The translations under genes and the position numbers were made by a program. A stretch of 37,090 nt of DNA from Saprospiraceae bacterium (GTDB taxonomy: Bacteria > Bacteroidota > Bacteroidia > Chitinophagales > Saprospiraceae). The DNA lies in NCBI GenBank assembly GCA_020631375.1, contig JAHDHJ010000008.1, positions 1-37,090 of the forward strand, written 5' to 3'. The notes below the pieces were generated by a model, which was given only the letters and a program-made list of their open reading frames with translations, did not search any database and was not told the origin of the DNA. Shown here piece by piece: positions 18,487 through 28,123 of this stretch. The stretch's first letter is position 1. Every line of letters begins with the position of its first letter.

Positions 18487-19101
18487 ATGAATAAGGTAGA
18501 TGATATTCTGGAAAAAGTGAATGACCTCTTTATGAAGTATGGCATAAAGAGTGTCTCCATGGATGATATTGCAAGGAAACTCGGAATATCAAAAAAGACC
18601 TTATATCTATATGTAGATAATAAGGCGGATTTGATAAACAAATCTTTGCAGCTGCATTTAATATCGGAGAAACAAAATATTTTGGAGGTTTGTAGAAAAT
18701 CCATAGATCCGATTGATGAAATGCTGAATATTGCCAGATACATAGCAAGCATGCTTCGGCAAATGAATCCCTCAACGGTTTACGACTTACAAAAATACTA
18801 TGGCGATTCTTGGAAGATTATGGAATCCCTACACCAAGAACATATTTATGGTGTAATCAAGGAGAATATAGATAGGGGAGTGGAATTGGGTTTGTATAGA
18901 CGGAATTTGGAATCAGATATCATAGCTAAATTTTATGTAGGCAAATCACTTATCTTGGTGGATGAAGATATTTTTCCCGCAAAAAAATACAAAAGGGAAA
19001 AATTATTCCTTGAATTCATTAGTTACCACATACATGGCATAGCCTCAAAAAAAGGCTTGGAATTATTAGAGAAACACTTGAGCGAAAAGACAGAAGCATG
19101 A
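18487..19101 (+). CDS. TetR/AcrR family transcriptional regulator
   Basis: N-terminal HTH 'LFMKYGIKSVSMDDIARKLGISKKTLYLYVDNKADLINKSL'. Confidence 0.92.
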   Translation: MNKVDDILEKVNDLFMKYGIKSVSMDDIARKLGISKKTLYLYVDNKADLINKSLQLHLISEKQNILEVCRKSIDPIDEMLNIARYIASMLRQMNPSTVYDLQKYYGDSWKIMESLHQEHIYGVIKENIDRGVELGLYRRNLESDIIAKFYVGKSLILVDEDIFPAKKYKREKLFLEFISYHIHGIASKKGLELLEKHLSEKTEA

Positions 19102-20432
19102 AGAAAATAATATTGATTCTCATCATTTTTTATATGATTCAACCATTGAATGCTCAAAATTCTAGGGCATTTACACTAGAAGAAGCTATTGCTTATGGTT
19201 TGAATAATAGTGTGGATATTAGGGATGCCCAGATAAATGTTACCGATGCGGACCAGAGAGTGGTAGAAGCCAAATCTATAGGAATCCCACACTTGAATTT
19301 CAAATCCAGCTATAATTATTATTTTAAATTACCTGTGACCATCTTGCCTGATGAATTTGGTATAAATCCCATTACTGGTGAGATGAACCCTAATTTTGAT
19401 AATGAAGTTGCATTCGGTACTAGGAATACCTTTGATATGGGCTTGGAATTCTCCACACTTCTTTTTGATGGTAGTTATTTTACGGGTTTGGAAGCAGCTA
19501 AATATTATACCAATCAAGCGAGACTTTCCTTGGATTCTGAAAGGGATAAAGTGAGAAATAATGTTAGAGATGCATATTTGCCGGCATTGATTATTGAGGA
19601 GAATCGGAAGATTCTACAAAAGAATATAGATAACCTTAAAAAACTCTTTTTTGAAACGAAGGAGTTGTATAAAGCAGGATTTGTTGAGCAATTGGATGTA
19701 GATAGGCTAGAATTATCCTTAGCCAATTTGGATGCAGAGATGCAGAATTTAGAGGATCAAAAGGACTTAGTGCTGAATTATCTCAAGTTCTTAATGGGTT
19801 ACCCTTTAGGGCAAAAATTAGAAGTATCAGATAATTTGGAAGAATTGCTTATTGTTCCGGCAAATGACGACTTAGCTGGGGCAATAGATTATACTGAAAG
19901 GTCAGAATACAGGGTTGTCCAGTCAGCCATTAAATTGAATGAACTAAATGTGAAACGATTCAAGGATGGTTATCTTCCCCAATTATTAGCATTTGGAGGA
20001 TATAGTTGGAATTGGCAGGGGAATAAATTCAAGAATGGTTCATGGTACGATACAGGCTTGGTAGGGATTCAGTTGAATGTCCCAATTTTTGATGGCTTTG
20101 ATAAAAAAGCGAAAGTCCAAAGGGCTAGTTTACAATTGGAAATGGTGAAAAACCGTAGGAAAAAACTTGAGAATGCCATAGAATTGGAAATCCATAATGC
20201 AAGGACAAGTTATTCGAATGCCAAACAAAGGGTTGAGGATAGAAAAAAGAATGTCGAATTAGCGGAGAAAATATACAAGACTTCCCAGGTTAAATACAAG
20301 GAAGGAGTGGGGTCAAGCCTTGAAATTACAACAGCAGAACAAGGACTTTTTCAAGCACAAGCGAATTATATCAATGCACGTTATGATTTATTAGTTGCCA
20401 AAGTAAATTTGGATAAGGCATTGGGTAGATAA
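19098..20432 (+). CDS. TolC family outer membrane efflux protein
   Basis: 'FTLEEAIAYGLNNSVDIRDAQINVTDADQRVVEAKS', 'YKEGVGSSLEITTAEQGLFQAQANYINARYDLLVAKVNLDKALG'; ATGA overlap with tetR. Confidence 0.95.
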   Translation: MKKIILILIIFYMIQPLNAQNSRAFTLEEAIAYGLNNSVDIRDAQINVTDADQRVVEAKSIGIPHLNFKSSYNYYFKLPVTILPDEFGINPITGEMNPNFDNEVAFGTRNTFDMGLEFSTLLFDGSYFTGLEAAKYYTNQARLSLDSERDKVRNNVRDAYLPALIIEENRKILQKNIDNLKKLFFETKELYKAGFVEQLDVDRLELSLANLDAEMQNLEDQKDLVLNYLKFLMGYPLGQKLEVSDNLEELLIVPANDDLAGAIDYTERSEYRVVQSAIKLNELNVKRFKDGYLPQLLAFGGYSWNWQGNKFKNGSWYDTGLVGIQLNVPIFDGFDKKAKVQRASLQLEMVKNRRKKLENAIELEIHNARTSYSNAKQRVEDRKKNVELAEKIYKTSQVKYKEGVGSSLEITTAEQGLFQAQANYINARYDLLVAKVNLDKALGR

Positions 20433-20516
20433 GAAAGTCAGATTAATAAGATAAATTATAATTCCTCCAACTGGGATTGGAAAGGGATTTGTCAAAAGAA
20501 TTAAATCGAGATAGGA

Positions 20517-21719
20517 ATGAAAAAATGGATGTTTTTTCTAATGGTAATAGGCACATTGTCAGCTTGCCAACAGGAAGTGGATAAGACAAAATTGGAAATT
20601 AAATTTCCTGAAGAAATGCCAAAGGAACTTGGAAAATTGAAAGATTTATTGTCAGAATCCAAGCAAAACCAACAAAAACTGGAGGAACTAATCCTTAATT
20701 TGGAAGAATTGGTAGGAGAAAAAGATACGACTGTAGCCAAGAAAACTTCTGTTACCGCAGTCAAGTCCATGAAAAAGGATTTTAAATCTTTTGCAGAAGT
20801 ACAAGCAGCCGTAAGGTCTGAAAAATCCATAATGGCAAGTAGTGAAACAGGCGGAAGACTGGTACAAATGACTTGGGAGGAGGGACAATACATTAAAAAA
20901 GGAGATTTGGTCGCAAGGTTGGATTTGGAAGCGGTGGATAAACAAGTGGCTGAATTGGAAAAGAGATTGGAACTTGCCACTACGGTTTATCAAAGACAAA
21001 AAAGGCTTTGGGAACAGAATATTGGCTCCGAAATTCAATATCTCCAAGCCAAAAATAATATGGAAAGCCTCCAAAAATCCATAGATGCAGTCAAATACCA
21101 GAAAACAAAAGCAGAAGTCTATTCCCCTGCTTCTGGAGTGATAGATAGGGTAATGATTAATCAGGGGGAAATGTCCGGGCCAGGTTCTCCCATCCTAATG
21201 ATTCTGAATACGAATACAATAAAAGTAGTGGCCGGAGTTCCCGAAAAGTATTTGAAAAATGTAAAACGGGGAGATATGGTGAAGATTAATTTTCCCTCAA
21301 TAGAAGAAGAAAGAACAGCTAGAGTGAGTTTGATAGGGCGAACAGTAAATGCTGCGAACAGAACTTTTGAAGTAGAAGTTGTCTTATCAAATCCGGGAGG
21401 AATCCTCAAGCCGAACCTATTGGCAATGATGATGATAAATGATGAAATCATAAAAGGGGCAGTCATGGTTCCTGAGGAACTAATCCGTCAGGATTTGAGT
21501 GGCAATGATTATGTTTTTGTTGTGGATGAAACAGCCGAAGGACAAAAAGCCAAAAAGATGATTATCAAAACAAGTGCGACATCCGAAGGGTTCGCAGTTG
21601 TGGAAGAAGGCTTACAAGGAGAAGAACTGATTATAGCTAAAGGAGGAAGAGGTTTATCCGAAGGGCAATTAGTAGAGGTCGAGATTATTGAATCAGAAGC
21701 AAAAGACAATAATGGCTAA
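20517..21719 (+). CDS. Efflux RND transporter periplasmic adaptor (HlyD/AcrA family lipoprotein)
   Basis: Lipobox LSAC; coiled coil; 'AEVYSPASGVIDRVMINQGEMSGPGSPILMILNTNTIKVVAGVPEKYLKNVKRGD'. Confidence 0.93.
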   Translation: MKKWMFFLMVIGTLSACQQEVDKTKLEIKFPEEMPKELGKLKDLLSESKQNQQKLEELILNLEELVGEKDTTVAKKTSVTAVKSMKKDFKSFAEVQAAVRSEKSIMASSETGGRLVQMTWEEGQYIKKGDLVARLDLEAVDKQVAELEKRLELATTVYQRQKRLWEQNIGSEIQYLQAKNNMESLQKSIDAVKYQKTKAEVYSPASGVIDRVMINQGEMSGPGSPILMILNTNTIKVVAGVPEKYLKNVKRGDMVKINFPSIEEERTARVSLIGRTVNAANRTFEVEVVLSNPGGILKPNLLAMMMINDEIIKGAVMVPEELIRQDLSGNDYVFVVDETAEGQKAKKMIIKTSATSEGFAVVEEGLQGEELIIAKGGRGLSEGQLVEVEIIESEAKDNNG

Positions 21720-24700
21720 GCAAAAAGACGATAATAAGGACGATAAAAATAAGATTCCTCCCAATGATTCTCCCGATAAAAAGGATATGGGAAAGGAAAA
21801 TCCCATTGATGAAAATAATATTCTTGAGGAAGAAGGTATTGCGGAAGACATGCCTGTCAATCAGGATTTATTAGAAAGGATTAGGGGATTGGAGGCAGAA
21901 AAACATATTCAAGAAGAGGAAAATGAAATTTCTTCCAGAGAATTCGGACTCACTTCTTGGGCAGTGGATAATTCGCTGACTATATTTTTATTGACATTTA
22001 TGATACTCCTTTTCGGAGTAATGTCATTCAATAGTATTCCCAAGGAACAATATCCGGAAGTTGTCATGCCTACCATTTTTGTCAATACGCCATATCCTGG
22101 AAATTCAGGAGTCGATATTGAGAATTTGGTTACCCGCCCAATAGAAAAAGAATTGAAATCACTAGAAGGACTGAAATATTTTGAGTCCACTTCCATGCAG
22201 GATTTTTCTATTATCTCCATTGAATTCAATTCGGATGTTGACATAGGCGAAGCGAGGATAGATGTGAAAGACGCCTTGGATAAGGCAAAGGCGGAACTAC
22301 CGGACGATTTGCCTAGAGACCCGATTATCAAGGATGTCAATGTAGCAGAACTGCCTATTGTTTCCATTAATTTATCGGGTAATTATGGAGTGGATGAATT
22401 ACGGTATTATGCCGAATATTTACAAGACCAAATAGAGCAACTCAGAGAAATTACAGAAGTAGAAATCAAAGGTTCCGTAGATAAGGAAATGGAAATTGCC
22501 TTGGATTTGATGGCGATGCAGGCGAGGAGGATTTCCTATTATGATATAAAGGAAGCCATCGAACAAGAAAACGTAACCATGTCCGCAGGGGAAATAGTAG
22601 GCAATGGATTCCGTAGTGCGGTTCGGGTGGTTGGATTGTTTGAATCTGCTAGGGAAATTGAGAATATTGTCATAAAAAATGATAGGAACAGTCCCGTATA
22701 TCTTAGGGATGTCGCCAAAGTCAGCTTTGGTTTTGAAGAACGGACGAGCTATGCTCGTTCCGATGCGTTGCCGGTGGTTTCCTGTGATGTTATCAAGCGT
22801 TCCGGAGCCAACCTTCTGGATGCTTCTGATAAAATAAAGGCAATCGTGGCTGCTGCCCAAAAGGATGTTTTCCCAAAGGAATTGAATGTGAATCTATTCA
22901 ATGACCAATCCATCAATACAAGGAATGAAGTATCCAATTTGCAGAATTCCATAATTTCAGGTGTGATTTTGGTTGTTTTGGTTTTGCTGTTTTTCCTAGG
23001 AATCCGTAATGCCATGTTTGTGGGAATAGCCATTCCATTATCCATGTTGATGGGGATTATGATCCTGAACCTAATGGGTGTAACCATGAATATGGTTGTC
23101 TTATTTTCCTTGATTCTCGCCTTGGGAATGCTGGTAGATAATGGAATCGTGGTGGTGGAAAATGTCTATAGATATATGCAAGAGGGTGTCCCTGCTTTGG
23201 ATGCCGCAAAACGGGGTGCAGGAGAAGTGGCTTGGCCGATTATCGCTTCCACTGCTACGACATTGGCAGCATTTGTACCCTTGGCATTCTGGCCGGGAGT
23301 GATGGGAAGCTTTATGAAATTCCTCCCCATTACATTGATAATAGTACTTTCCTCGTCCTTGTTCGTAGCATTGGTTATCAATCCTGTTTTGACTGCAACA
23401 TTCATGAAAGTCGATGAACAGGCAGAAGACAAAAAAGGCAGAAGGAAAAAAGTCATCAATGGTTTGATAACAGCAGGTGCATTGTGTTTGGTAGCGATAG
23501 CTTGTTATTTGATTACAGGACTGAATTCCATCACTGATTTTTCATACGGAAACATAGAATATTCCAGACAAATGGAGTTCAACGGCCCGATGGGAGATAT
23601 GCGTTGGTTAGGGAATTTACTGGGAATCGCTTCGATTTTTACATTCTTGAATGTCCTATTTTTACGTCCTGCTTCTTTCTTTTTCCAAGGGCGAGTTCTA
23701 CCCATTTTGGAAAAGGCATACAATCGTTTTATTCGATTTACGCTAAAGGGAAAATTCACTCCATTGGCAATATTCGCAGGAACGATAGGTCTATTATTTT
23801 TGTCAATAGGATTGTTAACTACCTATATGCCGAATAGCGTATTTTTTCCAAAAGGAGATCCACTATATGTCAATGCCTTCGTAGAATTGGATGTCGGAAC
23901 AGATATAGAAGCCACCAATGAATTGATGGCTGAATTGGAAGAAAAAGTAACTGCTGCGATGAAACCCTACGAGAGTATTGTGGAGTCCATTTTACTCCAG
24001 ATAGGCGAGGGAACAGCAGACCCTAATGGTCCTCCGGACCCCGGTTCGTCTCCAAATAAATCAAGGTTGACTGTTTCATTTGTTCCATCTGCCGAAAGGG
24101 GGAATATATCGAGTAAGGATGCCATGGCAGATATTCGTAAAACGGTATTAGGGAAATATCCGGGCGTACAAATTTCTGTAGAGCAAAATGCTGACGGACC
24201 TCCTACGGGAAAGGCGATTAATATGGAATTGGTGGGAGATGATTTGGAAGGAATCATGGCGGAATCCAAGAAAATAATCGGATTCTTGGATGCGCTGAAT
24301 ATTCCCGGAATAGAGGGGTTGAAAGCGGATGTAAAATTGGCTAAGCCAGAACAAACGGTAAAAATAGATAGGCAATCGGCACGTCTTTTTGGTATCAATA
24401 CTAGGGATATTGCAGTCGCAATTCGTACAGCTCAATATGGAATGGAAATTTCAAAATTCAAACAAGGCGAAGATGAATATCCCATCATTATGCGTTCCAA
24501 CGATAAATATCGAAACGATAAGGGAGCATTGATAAGTCAAAAAATCACATTCCGTGATAGGGGAGATGGAAAGGTAAAACAAGTACCCGTAGAATCCGTT
24601 GCAAAAATAGAAAGAGGAGAAACCTATACGGCAATCAAGCGAAAGGACATGAGCCGAATGGTGACCATTTCATCCAATACCTTAGAGGGGTATAATGCCA

Positions 24701-25437
24701 ATGAAATCGTAGGGAAATTGGAGGAGCAAATGAAGAGTTACAAATTGCCAACAGGCATGTCCTTGGAATTTACAGGAGAACAAAAAGAACAGGCAGAGAA
24801 TATGGGATTTTTGGTGACGGCTTTTGGTTTGGCGATGTTTATGATTTTTATCATATTAGTTACCCAATTCAATTCCTTTACTTCGCCCATAATTATTTTA
24901 TTATCCATTGTACTAAGTACAATTGGTGTGTTCCTTGGTTTATTATTGGCAGGTAAGGACATTGTAATCATCATGACGGGAGTGGGGATTATTTCCTTGG
25001 CGGGAATAGTGGTGAATAATGCCATCGTCCTCATAGATTATATCGAATTGTTAATCAAGAGGAAAAGGGAAGAATTAGGTTTGACCAAAGACCAAAGGCT
25101 TTCGGCTGAATTAATAAAAGATGCCATCATACTTGGAGGAGCTACCCGTTTGCGTCCGGTTTTATTAACGGCAATCACAACCGTACTAGGATTGATTCCC
25201 TTGGCGATTGGCTTCAATTTCAATTTCTTCACCTTAATATCACATCTTGATTCTCAAATGTTTATAGGAGGTGATAATGTAGCGATGTGGGGACCAATGG
25301 CTTGGACGGTAATTTATGGCTTAGTCTTTGCAACAGTATTGACACTAGTGGTTGTGCCGGTCATGTATTGGTTGGCATACAAAGGAACCACATTTATGAA
25401 AAATAAATTAGGGTATAGAAAAGAAGTAATTGGATAA
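21712..25437 (+). CDS. Efflux RND transporter permease (AcrB/HME family)
   Basis: 'PEVVMPTIFVNTPYPGNSGVDIENLVTRPIEKEL', 'ILALGMLVDNGIVVVENVYRYMQEG', 'GIVVNNAIVLIDYIELL', 'FATVLTLVVVPVMYWLAY'; ATG at 21712 overlaps the adaptor stop. Confidence 0.95.
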   Translation: MAKQKDDNKDDKNKIPPNDSPDKKDMGKENPIDENNILEEEGIAEDMPVNQDLLERIRGLEAEKHIQEEENEISSREFGLTSWAVDNSLTIFLLTFMILLFGVMSFNSIPKEQYPEVVMPTIFVNTPYPGNSGVDIENLVTRPIEKELKSLEGLKYFESTSMQDFSIISIEFNSDVDIGEARIDVKDALDKAKAELPDDLPRDPIIKDVNVAELPIVSINLSGNYGVDELRYYAEYLQDQIEQLREITEVEIKGSVDKEMEIALDLMAMQARRISYYDIKEAIEQENVTMSAGEIVGNGFRSAVRVVGLFESAREIENIVIKNDRNSPVYLRDVAKVSFGFEERTSYARSDALPVVSCDVIKRSGANLLDASDKIKAIVAAAQKDVFPKELNVNLFNDQSINTRNEVSNLQNSIISGVILVVLVLLFFLGIRNAMFVGIAIPLSMLMGIMILNLMGVTMNMVVLFSLILALGMLVDNGIVVVENVYRYMQEGVPALDAAKRGAGEVAWPIIASTATTLAAFVPLAFWPGVMGSFMKFLPITLIIVLSSSLFVALVINPVLTATFMKVDEQAEDKKGRRKKVINGLITAGALCLVAIACYLITGLNSITDFSYGNIEYSRQMEFNGPMGDMRWLGNLLGIASIFTFLNVLFLRPASFFFQGRVLPILEKAYNRFIRFTLKGKFTPLAIFAGTIGLLFLSIGLLTTYMPNSVFFPKGDPLYVNAFVELDVGTDIEATNELMAELEEKVTAAMKPYESIVESILLQIGEGTADPNGPPDPGSSPNKSRLTVSFVPSAERGNISSKDAMADIRKTVLGKYPGVQISVEQNADGPPTGKAINMELVGDDLEGIMAESKKIIGFLDALNIPGIEGLKADVKLAKPEQTVKIDRQSARLFGINTRDIAVAIRTAQYGMEISKFKQGEDEYPIIMRSNDKYRNDKGALISQKITFRDRGDGKVKQVPVESVAKIERGETYTAIKRKDMSRMVTISSNTLEGYNANEIVGKLEEQMKSYKLPTGMSLEFTGEQKEQAENMGFLVTAFGLAMFMIFIILVTQFNSFTSPIIILLSIVLSTIGVFLGLLLAGKDIVIIMTGVGIISLAGIVVNNAIVLIDYIELLIKRKREELGLTKDQRLSAELIKDAIILGGATRLRPVLLTAITTVLGLIPLAIGFNFNFFTLISHLDSQMFIGGDNVAMWGPMAWTVIYGLVFATVLTLVVVPVMYWLAYKGTTFMKNKLGYRKEVIG

Positions 25438-25496
25438 TATCGTTCTAAATTACTCTTGAAAGATTCATAGTTTTTGAGTTTATAATTGGTTATATA

Positions 25497-25525
25497 AGGA
25501 GAGTCTGAAAAGGCCCTCCTTTTTT
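25497..25525 (+). terminator. Candidate weak terminator after the efflux operon
   Basis: AGGAG...CTCCT stem followed by a T run. Confidence 0.4.
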
Positions 25526-25582
25526 TATTGGTATTAACTAATTAATTCCAATGTTCATGTTAGCTTTGTAGAAAAAATATTC

Positions 25583-26386
25583 ATGAAGAATACCATAGTT
25601 ATAATTTTCGCTTTATTGTTTTTAATTACATTTAATAATAGCTGCAAATCATCGAAGGAAACGGTAGAAGAAAAACCCATAGTCAAACAAATTACTTTGG
25701 TGGAGCGCTTGGATGGCTTAACTAAAATGACTCGGGACGAATTAGGGGATTATATGGTAACCATAGATGGGAAAACATTACCCGTTTATGATGTTCAAGG
25801 CAGCCAATTAGAAGGAGCGGAATTGATTGCATACATGAGAGAAAATGAATTTGCTTATGAGGTTTACGGAAATGAAAAAAACGAACCATCGGCAATAGTC
25901 CTCAAAGAAGTATCTAATGAAGAAATAAAAGAAGAGGAAATTCCATTGCCTCCGGGAATGGATACGAAATTGGAATATGCACCGGCATTTTCTGCCAAAG
26001 ATATGAATGGAAAAGAATGGTCTTTGGATAAATTAAAAGGAAAAATAGCAGTACTGAATTTTTGGTTTATTAATTGTGCTCCTTGTGTGGAAGAAATTCC
26101 GGATTTGAACGGATTGAAAAATAAATATGCCAATAATAAAAATGTGGAATTCATAGCCATTACTTTCGATTCAAAAGCGGATGTAAAAACATTTTTACAA
26201 AAAAATCCATTCAATTATAACATCATTACAGATGCCAATAAAATTATGGATGATTATATTGTTGTTGGATTCCCTACGAATATTTTATTGGATAAAAATA
26301 ATGATATCATTCATCAATCCATCGGATACAGACATCAGATAGATAAGATTTTGGATAAGAAAATAGAAGGGTTATTGAGAAAATAA
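25583..26386 (+). CDS. TlpA/ResA-like thioredoxin-fold lipoprotein
   Basis: Lipobox-like NNSCKSS; 'GKIAVLNFWFINCAPCVEEIPDLNGL' with CAPC active site. Confidence 0.9.
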   Translation: MKNTIVIIFALLFLITFNNSCKSSKETVEEKPIVKQITLVERLDGLTKMTRDELGDYMVTIDGKTLPVYDVQGSQLEGAELIAYMRENEFAYEVYGNEKNEPSAIVLKEVSNEEIKEEEIPLPPGMDTKLEYAPAFSAKDMNGKEWSLDKLKGKIAVLNFWFINCAPCVEEIPDLNGLKNKYANNKNVEFIAITFDSKADVKTFLQKNPFNYNIITDANKIMDDYIVVGFPTNILLDKNNDIIHQSIGYRHQIDKILDKKIEGLLRK

Positions 26387-26408
26387 TAAAATCTAATATT
26401 AATTAAAA

Positions 26409-26957
26409 TTGAATAAAAATTCTGCCCATATCAAAAAAGAAAATGGAAAACTGAAAATAGAATTATCTGTTGCTCCATCTGTTTTATGGTCTCAACTAAT
26501 TTTGTTTTTTCTTTTGCTGATTCCCACAGTTTCCATTTTTATTTTTTTGTACCAAATCATATTTAATTGGACGAACAAAGATATGGCTTGGTTCCTCGGA
26601 TTAGGATTGACAACTCTGGTTGCATGGTATTTTTTGAGATTATTATTATGGAATAGAGGAGGCAGGGAAATCATTACGATAGAAGAAAATAACATAACAT
26701 ATTATTCTGATTATCGATTGTTTACTCTAGGAAGGGAAAATTATGAATTTAAGGAATTTTCTATTTTGTACCTGAATATAGATGATGACAAAGGAGTAGA
26801 TAATTCCAACGAACCCACACTTTTGGATGACATGATAAAAGAAGAGGGACGGGGATTGTTAGGCTTCGAATTTGACAATGGAAGACGACTGGAAACCTCA
26901 ATAGATTTACCCATTTCCGAATTAAGGAAAATAATAAATATTATAGAGCGGAATTAA
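26409..26957 (+). CDS. Hypothetical two-TM membrane protein, possibly bacterial PH-like
   Basis: Open frame from TTG 22 nt after the TlpA-like stop; two adjacent TM helices, then a beta-rich domain ('REIITIEENNITYYSDYRLFTLGRENYEF'). Confidence 0.6.
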   Translation: MNKNSAHIKKENGKLKIELSVAPSVLWSQLILFFLLLIPTVSIFIFLYQIIFNWTNKDMAWFLGLGLTTLVAWYFLRLLLWNRGGREIITIEENNITYYSDYRLFTLGRENYEFKEFSILYLNIDDDKGVDNSNEPTLLDDMIKEEGRGLLGFEFDNGRRLETSIDLPISELRKIINIIERN

Positions 26958-26981
26958 TTATTATCGCATTAAGTCATTACA

Positions 26982-28028
26982 TCATTCAACAAAAAGACAA
27001 GAATTCAAAGCCTTTTCCAAAGCCTCCCTTTTTAATCCCAAACCAATAAATACAATTTTAGTTTGTTTTTTTTCAACACCCCAAGCTTCGCCCGCTAAAA
27101 AAGTATGCATGTTTTTTACAGATTGTAAAATCATTTTTTCTTCCTTATACATGAAGTGGATAATTCCTTTGACCCGATAAATCCGTTCGCCTTGTAGCAT
27201 TAATAAAACATTAATCCAATGCCTGAATTTTAAAAAATCCATTGGTTCGTCAATAATGAAACTTTGGGAAATTACATCAGAATGATGATGGACATGCTGT
27301 TGGTGTTCCCCATCATTTTCCCTAGCATTATGATGTACGTGACCATGATTACAATCAGAATTACATACATGCCCATGATGTAAATGATCACTTGCTTTTC
27401 CTAGTCTTTCCTCTATTGTTTTGGAATCATATGCATGGAGTCCGAGGACATCACTTTCCACCTTAGCAAAATCAGCTACTTCCATTGTTGCCAAAGGATT
27501 CATCTTTTTCAATGCCTTTTTTATATCATTTAAATAAGTGGCATCCACATCACTTTTCTTATTTAAAATAATGTGGTCAGCAAAAGTGATTTGTTTTTTC
27601 GCTTCCTGCCTTTCTTCCACCATGTCCAAAATATAATTGGCATCAGCCAAACAAATCGTAGCGTCCAATCTGAAATAATGCTGGACCTCCGGATCGGAAA
27701 TAAAAGCAGCAGCTACGCCATCTGGTTCAGCCATACCCGTAGTCTCGATAATCAAATGGTCAATCTCGTCTTTCCGATCCAATAATTTTATCAATACTTC
27801 GATTAAATCATCATTCAGTTCACAACAAATACAACCATTAGACATTTCAAAAATGCCATTTTCCACACCGATAATCAAATCATTATCGATTCCTATTTCA
27901 CCGAACTCATTTTCAATAATAGCAAATTTCCGCCCCTTATATTTTTCATTCAAATGATTCAATAAAGTCGTTTTTCCGGCACCTAAGAATCCGGTAATAA
28001 TCGTAACAGGTATTCGATGATCTTGCAT
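26982..28028 (-). CDS. COG0523/CobW-P47K family GTPase, putative metallochaperone
   Basis: 'VTIITGFLGAGKTTLLNHLNE', CxCC motif 'NGCICCELNDDLIEVL', 'ETTGMAEPDGVAAAF', 'ILNKKSD'; His-rich linker. Confidence 0.93.
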   Translation of the reverse strand: MQDHRIPVTIITGFLGAGKTTLLNHLNEKYKGRKFAIIENEFGEIGIDNDLIIGVENGIFEMSNGCICCELNDDLIEVLIKLLDRKDEIDHLIIETTGMAEPDGVAAAFISDPEVQHYFRLDATICLADANYILDMVEERQEAKKQITFADHIILNKKSDVDATYLNDIKKALKKMNPLATMEVADFAKVESDVLGLHAYDSKTIEERLGKASDHLHHGHVCNSDCNHGHVHHNARENDGEHQQHVHHHSDVISQSFIIDEPMDFLKFRHWINVLLMLQGERIYRVKGIIHFMYKEEKMILQSVKNMHTFLAGEAWGVEKKQTKIVFIGLGLKREALEKALNSCLFVE

Positions 28029-28123
28029 AGCATGATTTTTTGTAAAAGTATATAATAATCACGATTATGTCATAAAGTTATAACAAAGGGTTAAATTGCA
28101 CTTGCCTCTCAACAAATTATGAC

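Noticed and set aside
20501-20980. 159-aa minus-strand ORF antisense to the RND adaptor
   Set aside because: Shadow ORF of a confident coding gene; low-complexity Ser-rich translation.
21909-22860. Minus-strand ORFs of 152 and 146 aa antisense to the RND permease
   Set aside because: Shadow ORFs within a strongly conserved coding gene.
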